From Paraburkholderia antibiotica (GTDB lineage Bacteria; Pseudomonadota; Gammaproteobacteria; Burkholderiales; Burkholderiaceae): a stretch of DNA of 64,000 nt. The DNA lies in NCBI RefSeq assembly GCF_012927125.1, contig NZ_JABBFZ010000012.1, positions 155,065-219,064 of the forward strand. Direction: 5' to 3'. The notes beneath the pieces are model-generated. The model was not told where the DNA came from. It saw nothing but the letters and a program-made list of their open reading frames with translations, and ran no database searches. Below, one piece after another: positions 54,342-62,585 of this stretch (positions are counted from its first letter, which is position 1; every line of letters begins with the position of its first letter). The translations under genes were made by a program, and so were the position numbers.

Positions 54342-55514
54342 CTAGAGCCGCGCGAGACGTTCGAGCGCGGTGGCGAGCGTGCTTTCCTGCTTGGCGAAGC
54401 AGAAGCGCACCACACCCGATTCGTGCGCCTCGTGATAGAACGCCGAGACTGGAATGGCCGCGACGCCGATTTCGCCGGTCAGCCATTGCGCGAACTCGGC
54501 TTCGGGCAGATCGCTGATCGCCGAATAATCGACGCACTGGAAATACGTGCCCGTACACGGCAGCAGCCTGAAGCGCGAATTCGCGAGGCCGGCGCGGAAG
54601 AAGTCGCGCTTCTTCTGATAGAACGCCGGCAGATCCAGATACGGCGCGGGGTTCTGCATGTAATCGGCGAGACCGATCTGCATCGGCGTGTTGACGGTGA
54701 ACACGTTGAACTGGTGCACCTTGCGGAACTCGGCGGTGAGCGCGGCGGGGGCCGCGACATAGCCGACCTTCCAGCCCGTCACGTGATAGGTCTTGCCGAA
54801 GCTCGACACCACGAAGCTGCGCTGCGCGAGCTCCGGATAACGCGCGACGCTTTCATGCGGCGCGCCGTCGTAGACCATGTGCTCGTACACCTCGTCGGAC
54901 AGGATCAGCACATTGGTGCCGCGCACGATCTCCTCGAGCTTGCGCATGTCGTCGGCGCGCCAGACCGTGCCGGTCGGATTGTGCGGCGTGTTGATCATGA
55001 TGAGCCGCGTTTTCGGCGTGATCGCGGCGGCGAGCTTGTCGAACGGGATTGCGTAATCGGGCGCGTCGAGCGTGACGAACACGGGCTTGCCACCCGCCAG
55101 TTCGATCGACGGCAGATAGCTGTCGTAGGTCGGCTCGATCACGACGACTTCGTCGCCCGGATGCACGGTGCAGAGGATCGCGGTCAAGAGCGCCTGGGTA
55201 GCGCCCGCGGTCACGGTGATTTCGCTATTGGCGTCGTAGCGGCGGCCGTACAGGTTCGCGATCTTGTTCGCGATCGCCTCGCGCAACGGCAGCACGCCGG
55301 CCATCGGCGGGTACTGGTTGTGGCCGTCGCGCATCGCGTTCGCGACCGCGTCGACGATGCGCGGATCGCAGGCGAAGTCGGGAAAGCCCTGGCCCAGGTT
55401 CACCGCGCCTTTTTCCGCGGCGAGCGCGCTCATCACGGTGAAGATCGTCGTGCCGACGTTCGGCAGGCGAGACGGAAACGTGGGGCTGGTGGGCGTGTCG
55501 TGCGGTGCGTTCAT
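54342..55514 (-). CDS. Class I/II pyridoxal-phosphate aminotransferase (methionine aminotransferase type)
   Basis: A 390-residue fold-type I PLP enzyme. NLGQGFPDF (40-47) is typical of the YbdL/glutamine transaminase K branch. NTPHNPTG holds the PLP-binding Asn near 179, LSDEVYEHMVYDG the Asp207/Tyr210 pair, and SSFGKTYHVTGWKVGY the Schiff-base Lys241. It moves amino groups between methionine or aromatic amino acids and keto acids. I chose ATG 55514; the longer frame to 55697 adds a 61-residue Arg-rich leader of poor character. Stands alone. Confidence 0.92.
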   Translation of the reverse strand: MNAPHDTPTSPTFPSRLPNVGTTIFTVMSALAAEKGAVNLGQGFPDFACDPRIVDAVANAMRDGHNQYPPMAGVLPLREAIANKIANLYGRRYDANSEITVTAGATQALLTAILCTVHPGDEVVVIEPTYDSYLPSIELAGGKPVFVTLDAPDYAIPFDKLAAAITPKTRLIMINTPHNPTGTVWRADDMRKLEEIVRGTNVLILSDEVYEHMVYDGAPHESVARYPELAQRSFVVSSFGKTYHVTGWKVGYVAAPAALTAEFRKVHQFNVFTVNTPMQIGLADYMQNPAPYLDLPAFYQKKRDFFRAGLANSRFRLLPCTGTYFQCVDYSAISDLPEAEFAQWLTGEIGVAAIPVSAFYHEAHESGVVRFCFAKQESTLATALERLARL

Positions 55515-55724
55515 GGCGTGGTTCGTGGCAGGGCGATGGGTTGGCCGGGTTCTCGAACGTCGAGGTCGTGCGTTACGAAGCGTGAAGCCTGATTGTAGGG
55601 AATCGCGATGCGCTGTGCGCGCCGCGCAGTTCACGTTAGCCTTCCGGCCAGGTCGGGATGAGCCAGGTTCAGCAGCGGGGCGCAAAGCAGAATGCAACTG
55701 AGGACGCGGCTGGCCGGGCTCGGC

Positions 55725-56231
55725 TTACACGGTGACGGGCTCGCCGCCGGCGTTCTGCGCGATGCCGGCCGCCTCGACGAACGGCGCCGGCTGAGCGATC
55801 CGGAAGCCGAAATCGCGTGCGACCCGTTTTGCGAGCTTTAGCACCGCGCGATCTTTCGAAACCAGCCAGTCGGCTTGCGCCGTGTGCGCGAGTTCGAGAA
55901 ATTTCTGGTCGTCGCGATCCTTGCATTTGGGCAGCGGGCGCGGGCTGTCGGCGGGCTCGGGCGGCTCGGGTGTCTCGACCCTCTGCGCGAGCCGCGCGAC
56001 CACTGCGAGCGCGGCGGCCTTGTCGACGTTGCGGTGCGCGAACTGCGGATAGTCGAGCACGTACGCGAGTTCGCCGAGGCAGCGCGCGTTGATCAGCGCG
56101 GCGAGCGCGCCGCTTTCGAGCGCAGCCGCGATCGGCCGCGTGTGCGGGTCGTCGAATACGAGAATATCGATCCACACATTGGAATCGAGCACGACGCGCA
56201 GCGCGCCGGTTGAGGCGTGGGAATCGGGCAT
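55725..56231 (-). CDS. PIN-domain protein, putative toxin-type RNase
   Basis: A 168-residue PIN-fold protein. RVVLDSNVWIDILVFDD holds the first acidic residue, LGELAYVLDYPQF follows, CKDRDDQKFLELAHTAQADWLVSKDR supplies the further acidic residues, and GFRIAQPAPFVE closes the fold. It resembles the PIN family annotated as a toxin component of type II toxin-antitoxin systems, which cleave tRNA or other RNA with Mg2+. No small antitoxin gene is visible next to it: yaaA is divergent and the other side is a 210-base gap without an open frame of note. The toxin role is unproven. Confidence 0.82.
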   Translation of the reverse strand: MPDSHASTGALRVVLDSNVWIDILVFDDPHTRPIAAALESGALAALINARCLGELAYVLDYPQFAHRNVDKAAALAVVARLAQRVETPEPPEPADSPRPLPKCKDRDDQKFLELAHTAQADWLVSKDRAVLKLAKRVARDFGFRIAQPAPFVEAAGIAQNAGGEPVTV

Positions 56232-56292
56232 TCGTTACAATCGGGCTTTCGTCTTTGACCACCAGGCACGGCGTGCCTGTATGCAAGCCTCT

Positions 56293-57075
56293 ATGATAAT
56301 CGTTCTGTCGCCGGCGAAATCGCTCGACTACGACACCCCCCCGCACGTCAGGAAGCACACGATCCCCGATTTCGTCGACGACGCAGCCGAGCTGATCGAC
56401 GATTTGCGCCGTTTGTCGCCGCAGCAGATCGCTTCGCTGATGGGTATTTCCGATCAACTCGCGCACCTCAATTTCCAGCGTTACGCGGACTGGTCGCCGC
56501 AATTCGGCACGCACAACGCCAAGCAGGCGGTGCTTGCCTTCAACGGCGACGTGTACGAAGGCTTCGACGCGAAGACGCTGTCGTCGGCTGATCTCGACTA
56601 TGCGCAGAACCACGTGCGCGTGCTGTCGGGCCTGTACGGCCTGCTGCGCCCGCTCGATCTGCTGCAGCCGTACCGGCTCGAAATGGGTACGCGCTTCGCC
56701 AATCCGCGCGGCAAGGATCTGTACGCGTTCTGGGGCGAGCGTATTACGCAGGCGTTGAACGCGCAGTTGAAGAAGAACGCGGCGGGCTCGCGCGTGCTGG
56801 TCAATTGCGCGTCGGGCGAGTACTTCAAGTCGGTCAAGCCGAAGCTGCTCGATGCACCGGTCGTCACGCCGGTATTCGAGGACTGGAAGGGCGGTCGCTA
56901 CAAGATCATCAGCTTCCACGCAAAACGTGCGCGCGGCCTGATGGCGCGTTTCGCGGTGGAAAACCGGTTCGATCGTCCCGAGCAGTTGAAGGCGTTCGAT
57001 ACGGAAGGCTACGAGTTCAGCGCGGAAGCGTCGAACGATTCCACTTATGTGTTCCGCCGCCGCATCGCCGAATAA
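56293..57075 (+). CDS. yaaA: Peroxide stress protein YaaA (DUF328/UPF0246)
   Basis: A 260-residue member of the YaaA family, which in E. coli limits iron-dependent damage after peroxide exposure and binds DNA. MIIVLSPAKSLDY is the universal beginning, and YADWSPQFGTHNAKQAVLAFNGDVY, LSGLYGLLRPLDLLQPYRLEMG and VNCASGEYFKSV are all conserved. I placed the start at ATG 56293 to match the family; ATG 56281 is in frame and adds four residues. Confidence 0.93.
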   Translation: MIIVLSPAKSLDYDTPPHVRKHTIPDFVDDAAELIDDLRRLSPQQIASLMGISDQLAHLNFQRYADWSPQFGTHNAKQAVLAFNGDVYEGFDAKTLSSADLDYAQNHVRVLSGLYGLLRPLDLLQPYRLEMGTRFANPRGKDLYAFWGERITQALNAQLKKNAAGSRVLVNCASGEYFKSVKPKLLDAPVVTPVFEDWKGGRYKIISFHAKRARGLMARFAVENRFDRPEQLKAFDTEGYEFSAEASNDSTYVFRRRIAE

Positions 57076-57166
57076 GCGTGTTGCGCTATCGGGTGGTGAG
57101 CCGGTAACGAGCTGGTCGCGGCCAGGCAGCCGGCAGCCGGCGAAGATCCAGGCAGGGAAGAATCTG

Positions 57167-58330
57167 ATGACCTTATCGATTACGAGCAATTTCGACGCGG
57201 GCGCGATCGACGTGCTGTCCTGCGAGGACGCCGGCAATATCCGCCTGCGCGTGCGGCCCGACAGTCACGCCGAGTTCGCGCAGTGGTTCTATTTCCGTCT
57301 GTCCGGCGCGGCCGGCGAGCGTTGCGTGATGACGTTCGAGAACGCCGCCGCGTGTGCGTTTCCCGAAGGCTGGCGCGATTATCGGGCGGTCGCGAGCTAT
57401 GACCGCGTGAACTGGTTCCGCGTGCCGACCTCATACGACGGCAACGTGCTGACGATCGATCACACGCCGGATTTCGACAGCATTTACTACGCGTATTTCG
57501 AGCCGTATGGCGAGGAGCGTCACGCGGAGTTTCTCGGCGCCGTGCAGCAGATGCCGCATGCGGCGCTGACTGAACTCGGCAGGACGGTCGAAGGGCGGCC
57601 GGTTTCGCTGCTGACGCTCGCCACGCCCACGGAGGCCGCTGCCAACGCTGCGCCGAAAAAGAAGATCTGGCTGATCGCGCGCCAGCATCCGGGCGAGACG
57701 ATGGCCGAATGGTTTATCGAAGGGCTGGTGAAGCGGCTTGTCGGCTGGGGCGATTGGGCCGGCGATCCGGTTGCGCGCAAGCTCTATGAGCACGCGGTGT
57801 TCTACATCGTGCCGAACATGAATCCGGACGGTAGCGTGCACGGCAACCTGCGCACCAATGCGGCCGGCGCGAATCTGAATCGCGAATGGATGGAGCCGGA
57901 CGCCGCGCGCAGTCCCGAGGTGCTGGTGGTGCGCGACGCGATTCACGCGACGGGCTGCGACCTGTTCTTCGATATCCATGGCGACGAGGCGTTGCCGTAT
58001 GTGTTCGTCGCGGGATCCGAGATGCTGCCGGGCTTCACCGAGAAGCAGGGGCGCGAGCAGAAGGCGTTCATCGAAGCGTTCAAGCATGCGAGCCCTGACT
58101 TCCAGGACAAGTACGGCTATGCGGCGAGCAAGTATCGCGAGGATGCGTTGAAGCTCGCGTCGAAATACATCGGCAACGAATTCGGTTGTCTGTCGCTGAC
58201 GCTGGAAATGCCGTTCAAGGACAACGCAAATCTGCCCGACGAGCGCGTGGGCTGGAACGGCGAGCGTAGCGCGTCGCTTGGCGCCGCGATGCTGCAGGCG
58301 ATTCTGCGACACGTGGAGACGTTCGCTTAA
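57167..58330 (+). CDS. M14-family metallocarboxypeptidase, cytosolic carboxypeptidase-like
   Basis: A 387-residue zinc peptidase. The N-terminal ~120 residues are a beta-rich domain (QWFYFRLSGAAGERCVM; YAYFEPYGEERH) like that preceding the catalytic domain in cytosolic carboxypeptidases (AGBL/CCP). The catalytic domain has the zinc ligands H174 and E177 in RQHPGETMAEW and H271 in DIHGDEALPY, NLNRE near 236-240 for substrate binding, and E347 in TLEMPF. It has no signal peptide, so it acts in the cytoplasm. Eukaryotic relatives trim glutamate chains; the bacterial substrate is unknown. A terminator follows. Confidence 0.9.
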   Translation: MTLSITSNFDAGAIDVLSCEDAGNIRLRVRPDSHAEFAQWFYFRLSGAAGERCVMTFENAAACAFPEGWRDYRAVASYDRVNWFRVPTSYDGNVLTIDHTPDFDSIYYAYFEPYGEERHAEFLGAVQQMPHAALTELGRTVEGRPVSLLTLATPTEAAANAAPKKKIWLIARQHPGETMAEWFIEGLVKRLVGWGDWAGDPVARKLYEHAVFYIVPNMNPDGSVHGNLRTNAAGANLNREWMEPDAARSPEVLVVRDAIHATGCDLFFDIHGDEALPYVFVAGSEMLPGFTEKQGREQKAFIEAFKHASPDFQDKYGYAASKYREDALKLASKYIGNEFGCLSLTLEMPFKDNANLPDERVGWNGERSASLGAAMLQAILRHVETFA

Positions 58331-58354
58331 ATCTCACGGGACGGACGCGCGAAG

Positions 58355-58396
58355 AAACGAGGCACGCACAAGGTTTTGTGCGTGCCTCGTTTTTTA
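58355..58396 (+). terminator. Terminator after the M14 peptidase gene
   Basis: AAACGAGGCACGCACAA, loop GGTT, TTGTGCGTGCCTCGTTT then more T: a perfect 17-bp stem. Confidence 0.96.
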
Positions 58397-58445
58397 TGGG
58401 CTCGACGGATTGGAGCGACGACGCGAGTTCATCGGCCCTTAGACC

Positions 58446-59042
58446 TCAGTGGGTCTTTTTCTTCGTGGATTTGCTCGACTTCGACGATTTCGTCGTCGAT
58501 TTCTTCGAGGTCTTGCCGCTTACCGCGTGCTTGCCCTTGCCGCCCTTGTGCTTGCCCGACGCACCGCGCGATTCGCTGTGCGCGCGGTTCGGCGGCACCG
58601 GGTCATTCCAGCTGAACGCGAGCATCTGCGAGCCGACATAGCCGCAGCGGAATTTGAGATCGGCTGGCTCGCCGGAGTCGTTCGGGCGCACGCCAACGCC
58701 TTCGACGGTGACGATGCTGTCCACCTTGACGCGCTGCTTGCCTTCGTCGAATGAATCGTTCCACGGCGTGACCGACGAGTGGGCGCTATCGAACGAACTG
58801 GGCGGAAATTCGACATGGTCGAACGCAGTCGACGTGCTGGCGACGAAATTGCCATGCGCGGCGCAATCCGCGACGAGCGGATCGGCATGCATCTCGTTCA
58901 TGAATCTGCTGACAAGGTCATTGTGCTGTTCGAGTTGATCGGCGAAGGCGGGAGCCGTGCAGATGAGCGAGAGACTCGCTGCGCAGGCTGCCAACTGGCC
59001 GACCACCCGCAGCAATCGGCGCGGTAAGTTGGTGCGATCCAT
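58446..59042 (-). CDS. Secreted protein with Lys/Ser-rich tail (BspC-like)
   Basis: A 198-residue exported protein. A basic N-terminus and hydrophobic segment (LAACAASLSLICTAPAFA) give a signal peptide cut after residue 34. The mature core (about 35-150) has DPLVADCAAHGNF and LKFRCGYVGSQMLAFSW, whose two cysteines could form a disulfide. The last ~45 residues are almost all Lys, Ser, Thr and Gly (KHKGGKGKHA; KKSTTKSSKSSKSTKKK), a strongly basic, disordered tail. I recall Burkholderia proteins of this kind annotated as BspC-domain; that match is from memory. Its function is unknown; the tail may bind nucleic acid or anionic polymers. Confidence 0.78.
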   Translation of the reverse strand: MDRTNLPRRLLRVVGQLAACAASLSLICTAPAFADQLEQHNDLVSRFMNEMHADPLVADCAAHGNFVASTSTAFDHVEFPPSSFDSAHSSVTPWNDSFDEGKQRVKVDSIVTVEGVGVRPNDSGEPADLKFRCGYVGSQMLAFSWNDPVPPNRAHSESRGASGKHKGGKGKHAVSGKTSKKSTTKSSKSSKSTKKKTH

Positions 59043-59216
59043 CTAGTTCTTCAGATGCAAATGGGAGGGGAGGCAAATAAGATGCCCCGCAAAAGGGTTG
59101 AGTTCAATCTTGCTGCAAATAATTTGTCTTGTCCTGGTGGGAGCGCTCGATAAGCGTCACACGGCACGCGGGTGATTATCACAGATACGCGCGGGGCCAC
59201 ACCAAAGCGCGAATTT

Positions 59217-59891
59217 TCAGGTGCGCGGGCCGCCGAGGCGATAGCGTCGCACGTCGTACGTGGTGACCCACGCAGGGCGGTAGACCGCGATCAACGCGGT
59301 TGCCATGCCGGTAAACCACGCTTCACCGGTGGCGAGCAGCAACACGCTGAGCGCGTAGCCGGCCGGCACTACGGTCAGCGAACCGTCGGAGAGCCCGATA
59401 TGAATGCCGAGCGCCGCTGCGGCGGTCAGCGAGACGGCAAGGGCGGGTGAAACGAAGCCCTGGCCAAAGATGAACATGAAGAAATTGCGTGGCAGCCACG
59501 CGATACAGATACGCTGCAGCAGCGTCGAAATGCCGACAGGCAACGCGCCGTACACGAGGAACGTGACCGCAATGCCTTGCCATGGAGCATCGAAGACGAC
59601 GGCGGCGAGACCCGTGACGACCGCCATCGCGATCAGTGCCAGCCCCCAGTCGAACAGCGTGACGACGAGTGTGGCGCCGAGCAGGTGCATCACGGTGCCG
59701 TCGTCGAGCCAGGCGTTGCTCGCCCACAGCACCGACACCGCGACGATGATCGCGAGCCAGACATGCTGGAGCGTGCTGTCCTGAAGTCTTTTGAAAGGAT
59801 TTTTCCACAGCGCGAGCACAACCACCATCGCAGTGGCAATCCAGCCACCGACAGCGACCCAGAACGGAAGCGGTGTGTAGAGGAAACCCAT
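59217..59891 (-). CDS. CbiM-like energy-coupling-factor permease
   Basis: A 224-residue integral membrane protein with six or seven hydrophobic segments. It resembles the CbiM/NikM substrate-specific subunits of cobalt/nickel ECF transporters: GIAVTFLVYGALPVGISTLLQ and FGQGFVSPALAVSLTAAAAL are typical, and TGEAWFTGMATALIAVYRPAWV is the usual C-terminal region. Yet the N-terminal His-rich metal loop that starts CbiM (MHIxxG) is absent, and no ATPase or T-component genes are nearby. The substrate is uncertain. It stands alone on the minus strand. Confidence 0.8.
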   Translation of the reverse strand: MGFLYTPLPFWVAVGGWIATAMVVVLALWKNPFKRLQDSTLQHVWLAIIVAVSVLWASNAWLDDGTVMHLLGATLVVTLFDWGLALIAMAVVTGLAAVVFDAPWQGIAVTFLVYGALPVGISTLLQRICIAWLPRNFFMFIFGQGFVSPALAVSLTAAAALGIHIGLSDGSLTVVPAGYALSVLLLATGEAWFTGMATALIAVYRPAWVTTYDVRRYRLGGPRT

Positions 59892-60001
59892 GAGTCCATA
59901 TTACTCGTTGGACGACAAAAGGTGTGAGCGGATTCCATGCCAGTCGTCGCTCACGCTGCGTGGGTGCGGGCATGCGAACGCCCGTGTGCATCCGACCGAC
60001 G

Positions 60002-60883
60002 TCACGCCGAACCGGGTGTGACCGACTTCGGTGCGGCCGTGGGCTGAGTCGCGTCGCCATAGGGCGTGGCGGGCTCGGCGGCTATCGGCAGCGCGGCGCT
60101 GGTGTCGCTGGCGGGCAACGGATACTGGAATCGCGTGCGTTTGTGATGTCGCAGCGGGACCGGGCCCGGTTGTCCGCGCGTGACAGGGCGTGCGGTGTTC
60201 TCGCCGTTGTTGCGTAGAACCTGCAAATGATTCGTCAGCCAGCCGTTGTAGAGCGCGACCGCGGCGGCGCGATTGGGCGCGCCGAGTTGCTGGAAGATGC
60301 TGGTCAGGTGGATCTTGACCGTGCCTTCGCTAATGCCGAGCGTGCGCGCAATCATCTTGTTGGTGCTGCCCATGTGCACGCAGCGCATGATCTGCTCCTG
60401 ACGTGGCGACAGCATGCTCGAAAGTTTGTTGCGGCGTGGCGGCGGATTCTTTTCGTCGAATAGGCGGATCGTCGTGTCGGGCGGCAACGGGGGATCGATT
60501 GCCAAGGCGCCCGGCGGGACGTAGTGACCGCCGAGCAGCACCATTTCGAGCGCACGTACGATCAGGCACGGATCGGTATCGCGCGGCACGACACCGAGCA
60601 CGCCTTCGTCCATCAACGCGCGCACGAGAGCGGGGACGGTGCCATCGGTAAGTACGCTCACCCGCAAATCGGGATAGTGGCTGAGCAGCGTGCGGACATC
60701 CGCTACGGTCATCCAGTTTTCCCAGTCGATCACGACGAGATCGGGCCGATAGCGCTTGAAGGGGCGCGCGAGCAGACGCCAGTTATCGGCTTCGGTAAAG
60801 CGCGCCAGTCGATCGATTTGCCGCAGCAAAGCCTTGAGTCCATCACGTCGTTCCGCGTTTGAATTGAGAATCGAGAAGCGCAT
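60002..60883 (-). CDS. LuxR-type response regulator with degenerate receiver
   Basis: A 293-residue regulator. Residues 1-125 are a receiver-like domain: D53 (VVIDWEN) is in the phosphorylation position, but the upstream acidic pair is replaced (ILNSNAERRDG) and the conserved Lys is absent (VVPRDTD). A NarL/LuxR helix-turn-helix follows at about 165-220 (LSPRQEQIMRC; NKMIARTLGISEGTVKIHL). The last ~65 residues are a Pro/Ala/Thr-rich tail. Without the acidic pocket, phospho-signalling is doubtful. ATG 60883 follows GGAGACATGC. No sensor kinase gene is adjacent. Confidence 0.88.
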   Translation of the reverse strand: MRFSILNSNAERRDGLKALLRQIDRLARFTEADNWRLLARPFKRYRPDLVVIDWENWMTVADVRTLLSHYPDLRVSVLTDGTVPALVRALMDEGVLGVVPRDTDPCLIVRALEMVLLGGHYVPPGALAIDPPLPPDTTIRLFDEKNPPPRRNKLSSMLSPRQEQIMRCVHMGSTNKMIARTLGISEGTVKIHLTSIFQQLGAPNRAAAVALYNGWLTNHLQVLRNNGENTARPVTRGQPGPVPLRHHKRTRFQYPLPASDTSAALPIAAEPATPYGDATQPTAAPKSVTPGSA

Positions 60884-61038
60884 GCATGTCTCCAGATGAG
60901 TCGGGCGAAATTGCGCGACGCATCTGGTTGGCCTGCGAAACTGATTCACTCACGGCGATGCGTCACCGTGCCTATGATGACAAATTCCCTTCAATTTGAC
61001 GGCTGTCCAAAAGGCATAGGAAACGTAGTCATATCAAC

Positions 61039-61070
61039 AAAAAAGCCCCGTATTAACGGGGCTTTTTTGC
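61039..61070 (-). terminator. Terminator after the DUF2863 gene
   Basis: Read on the minus strand: AAAAAAGCCCCGT, loop TAAT, ACGGGGCTTTTTT: a perfect 13-bp stem including A/T flanks, 31 bases past the DUF2863 stop. The symmetry lets it act in both directions. Confidence 0.93.
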
Positions 61071-61098
61071 GATAGCGCGCAGACGTGCGCGTTGGGAC

Positions 61099-62313
61099 TC
61101 AGTGGAAATGCGGCTGAGCGGGCTCGGCGTCTTCCGGCATTTCCGCATGGACGATTTCGCCGAGCGGGTCCGCATACAGCGGCACGCCGCAGTCGTCGCA
61201 ATATTCCGGCTCGAAGCGGCCCGCGTGGCGGCGCACGTCGGTAATGCCGGTCTCCTTGAGCAGGGCGACGATTTCCTCGAGCGGATCGTCCGAGGCGGCG
61301 ACTTCCTGCGGTTCTTCGTCGATACCCGGCTCGCCGTTTTCACGGCCATAGAGCGGCCACACGACGCCGTAGATCACGTCGTTGCTGCCGCGGCGCGTGA
61401 AGCCGACGCGGTACTCGTCGATACGTCGCTCGCCGAAGCCTGCGACTACGGCGCGCAAGTCTTGCGGCGCGGCGCCAATTGTGTCGAATAGATAACGCAC
61501 GGCAGTGCGCACGGTGTGGGGACGCACGCTTTCGTCGGCGTCGCGGCAAGCCGAGTAGTACGCATCCGGCAGCAGGCATTCGAATTCGCAGCCCGGCAGC
61601 ACCAGCGACAGATTCGCGCCGCCTTGCGTGGCCCACTGTTCGAGACACTGGCCACGTTCGATGCGGCTGCCGTGCTCTTCTTCCTGCCAGCGGAAGGTCG
61701 CCTCGCCCACGGGCGCGGCCACGACGGCGAGCAGAAAGCGCGGGTCGGCCAGAATCGGCGAGGTTTCCGGCAGTTCGCCGAAATTAAGCTTTGCATTGCC
61801 GCCGGCTACGGCCGTCTGCGCGAGTTGCTGGGCGATCCGCCACGTTTCGACATGATGTCGCGGCAGCTGGTCGATGCTGTAGAGGAACGGCGCCATCGCG
61901 ACCCGGGTGTTCGCGGCGAGCACGTGCGCTTGCAGATGCGCGCGCAATGCGTCGGCGGCATCGGACTTGAGCGGACCGGACGGAATGACGTAGCGGGTCC
62001 AGGCGAGCACGGGCGCGGCGATCAGCAGCGCTTCGTAGGACACGCCTTCGTGTTCGAGCACGAACGATTCGCTATGCGTTTCCGCCATGTCGGCGAGTGC
62101 GCCATAGGCGTCGGGATGATTTTGCTGCAGATGGTCGAGCGCGGCGTCCAGTGTGGTCTGATTGGCGTTGCGCACGATTTTGGCCAGTAACGCGTCGAGC
62201 TTCGCTTCCCAGAAGCGATCTTCGGTGCGGCTGCCCGACGCGAAAAGCGCGAGCGAGAGACCGACGAGCTTGTCGGCATCAGGGGGGAGTCGTTTGGCGA
62301 TTCGCGAGCGCAT
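61099..62313 (-). CDS. DUF2863 family protein
   Basis: A 404-residue cytoplasmic protein of a family found mainly in Burkholderiales. No signal peptide or membrane segment is visible. Landmarks are SFVLEHEGVSYEALLIAAPVLAWTRY in the N-terminal third, LVLPGCEFECLLPDAYYSACRDAD in the middle, and a C-terminal YCDDCGVPLYADP with a CxxC pair that could bind zinc, followed by an acidic and His-rich end. The function is unknown. Stands alone, ending at a strong terminator. Confidence 0.85.
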   Translation of the reverse strand: MRSRIAKRLPPDADKLVGLSLALFASGSRTEDRFWEAKLDALLAKIVRNANQTTLDAALDHLQQNHPDAYGALADMAETHSESFVLEHEGVSYEALLIAAPVLAWTRYVIPSGPLKSDAADALRAHLQAHVLAANTRVAMAPFLYSIDQLPRHHVETWRIAQQLAQTAVAGGNAKLNFGELPETSPILADPRFLLAVVAAPVGEATFRWQEEEHGSRIERGQCLEQWATQGGANLSLVLPGCEFECLLPDAYYSACRDADESVRPHTVRTAVRYLFDTIGAAPQDLRAVVAGFGERRIDEYRVGFTRRGSNDVIYGVVWPLYGRENGEPGIDEEPQEVAASDDPLEEIVALLKETGITDVRRHAGRFEPEYCDDCGVPLYADPLGEIVHAEMPEDAEPAQPHFH

Positions 62314-62585
62314 AAATCTGGAAAAATTGGGGGCACGGAACCTTATATTCTAGTCTTTTCCGAGCCGCTATATCGTTTGGTCGACAATCTCCGGCCGATC
62401 AATGCGTTCTTATCCCAAAAAAATGGCTAATCCTCACGCACTCTCACGTGGCGCACATCGCCTTGGCCTGATGGTATAAGAGACCCCCGAGCGCGCGGCG
62501 CGCTTCTATACTGACGGCGTTCAGCGGGCGCCGGACAGGCGTATATCAATTGATTGCCACGGTCTGGCGCAATAGGAGATTCATC

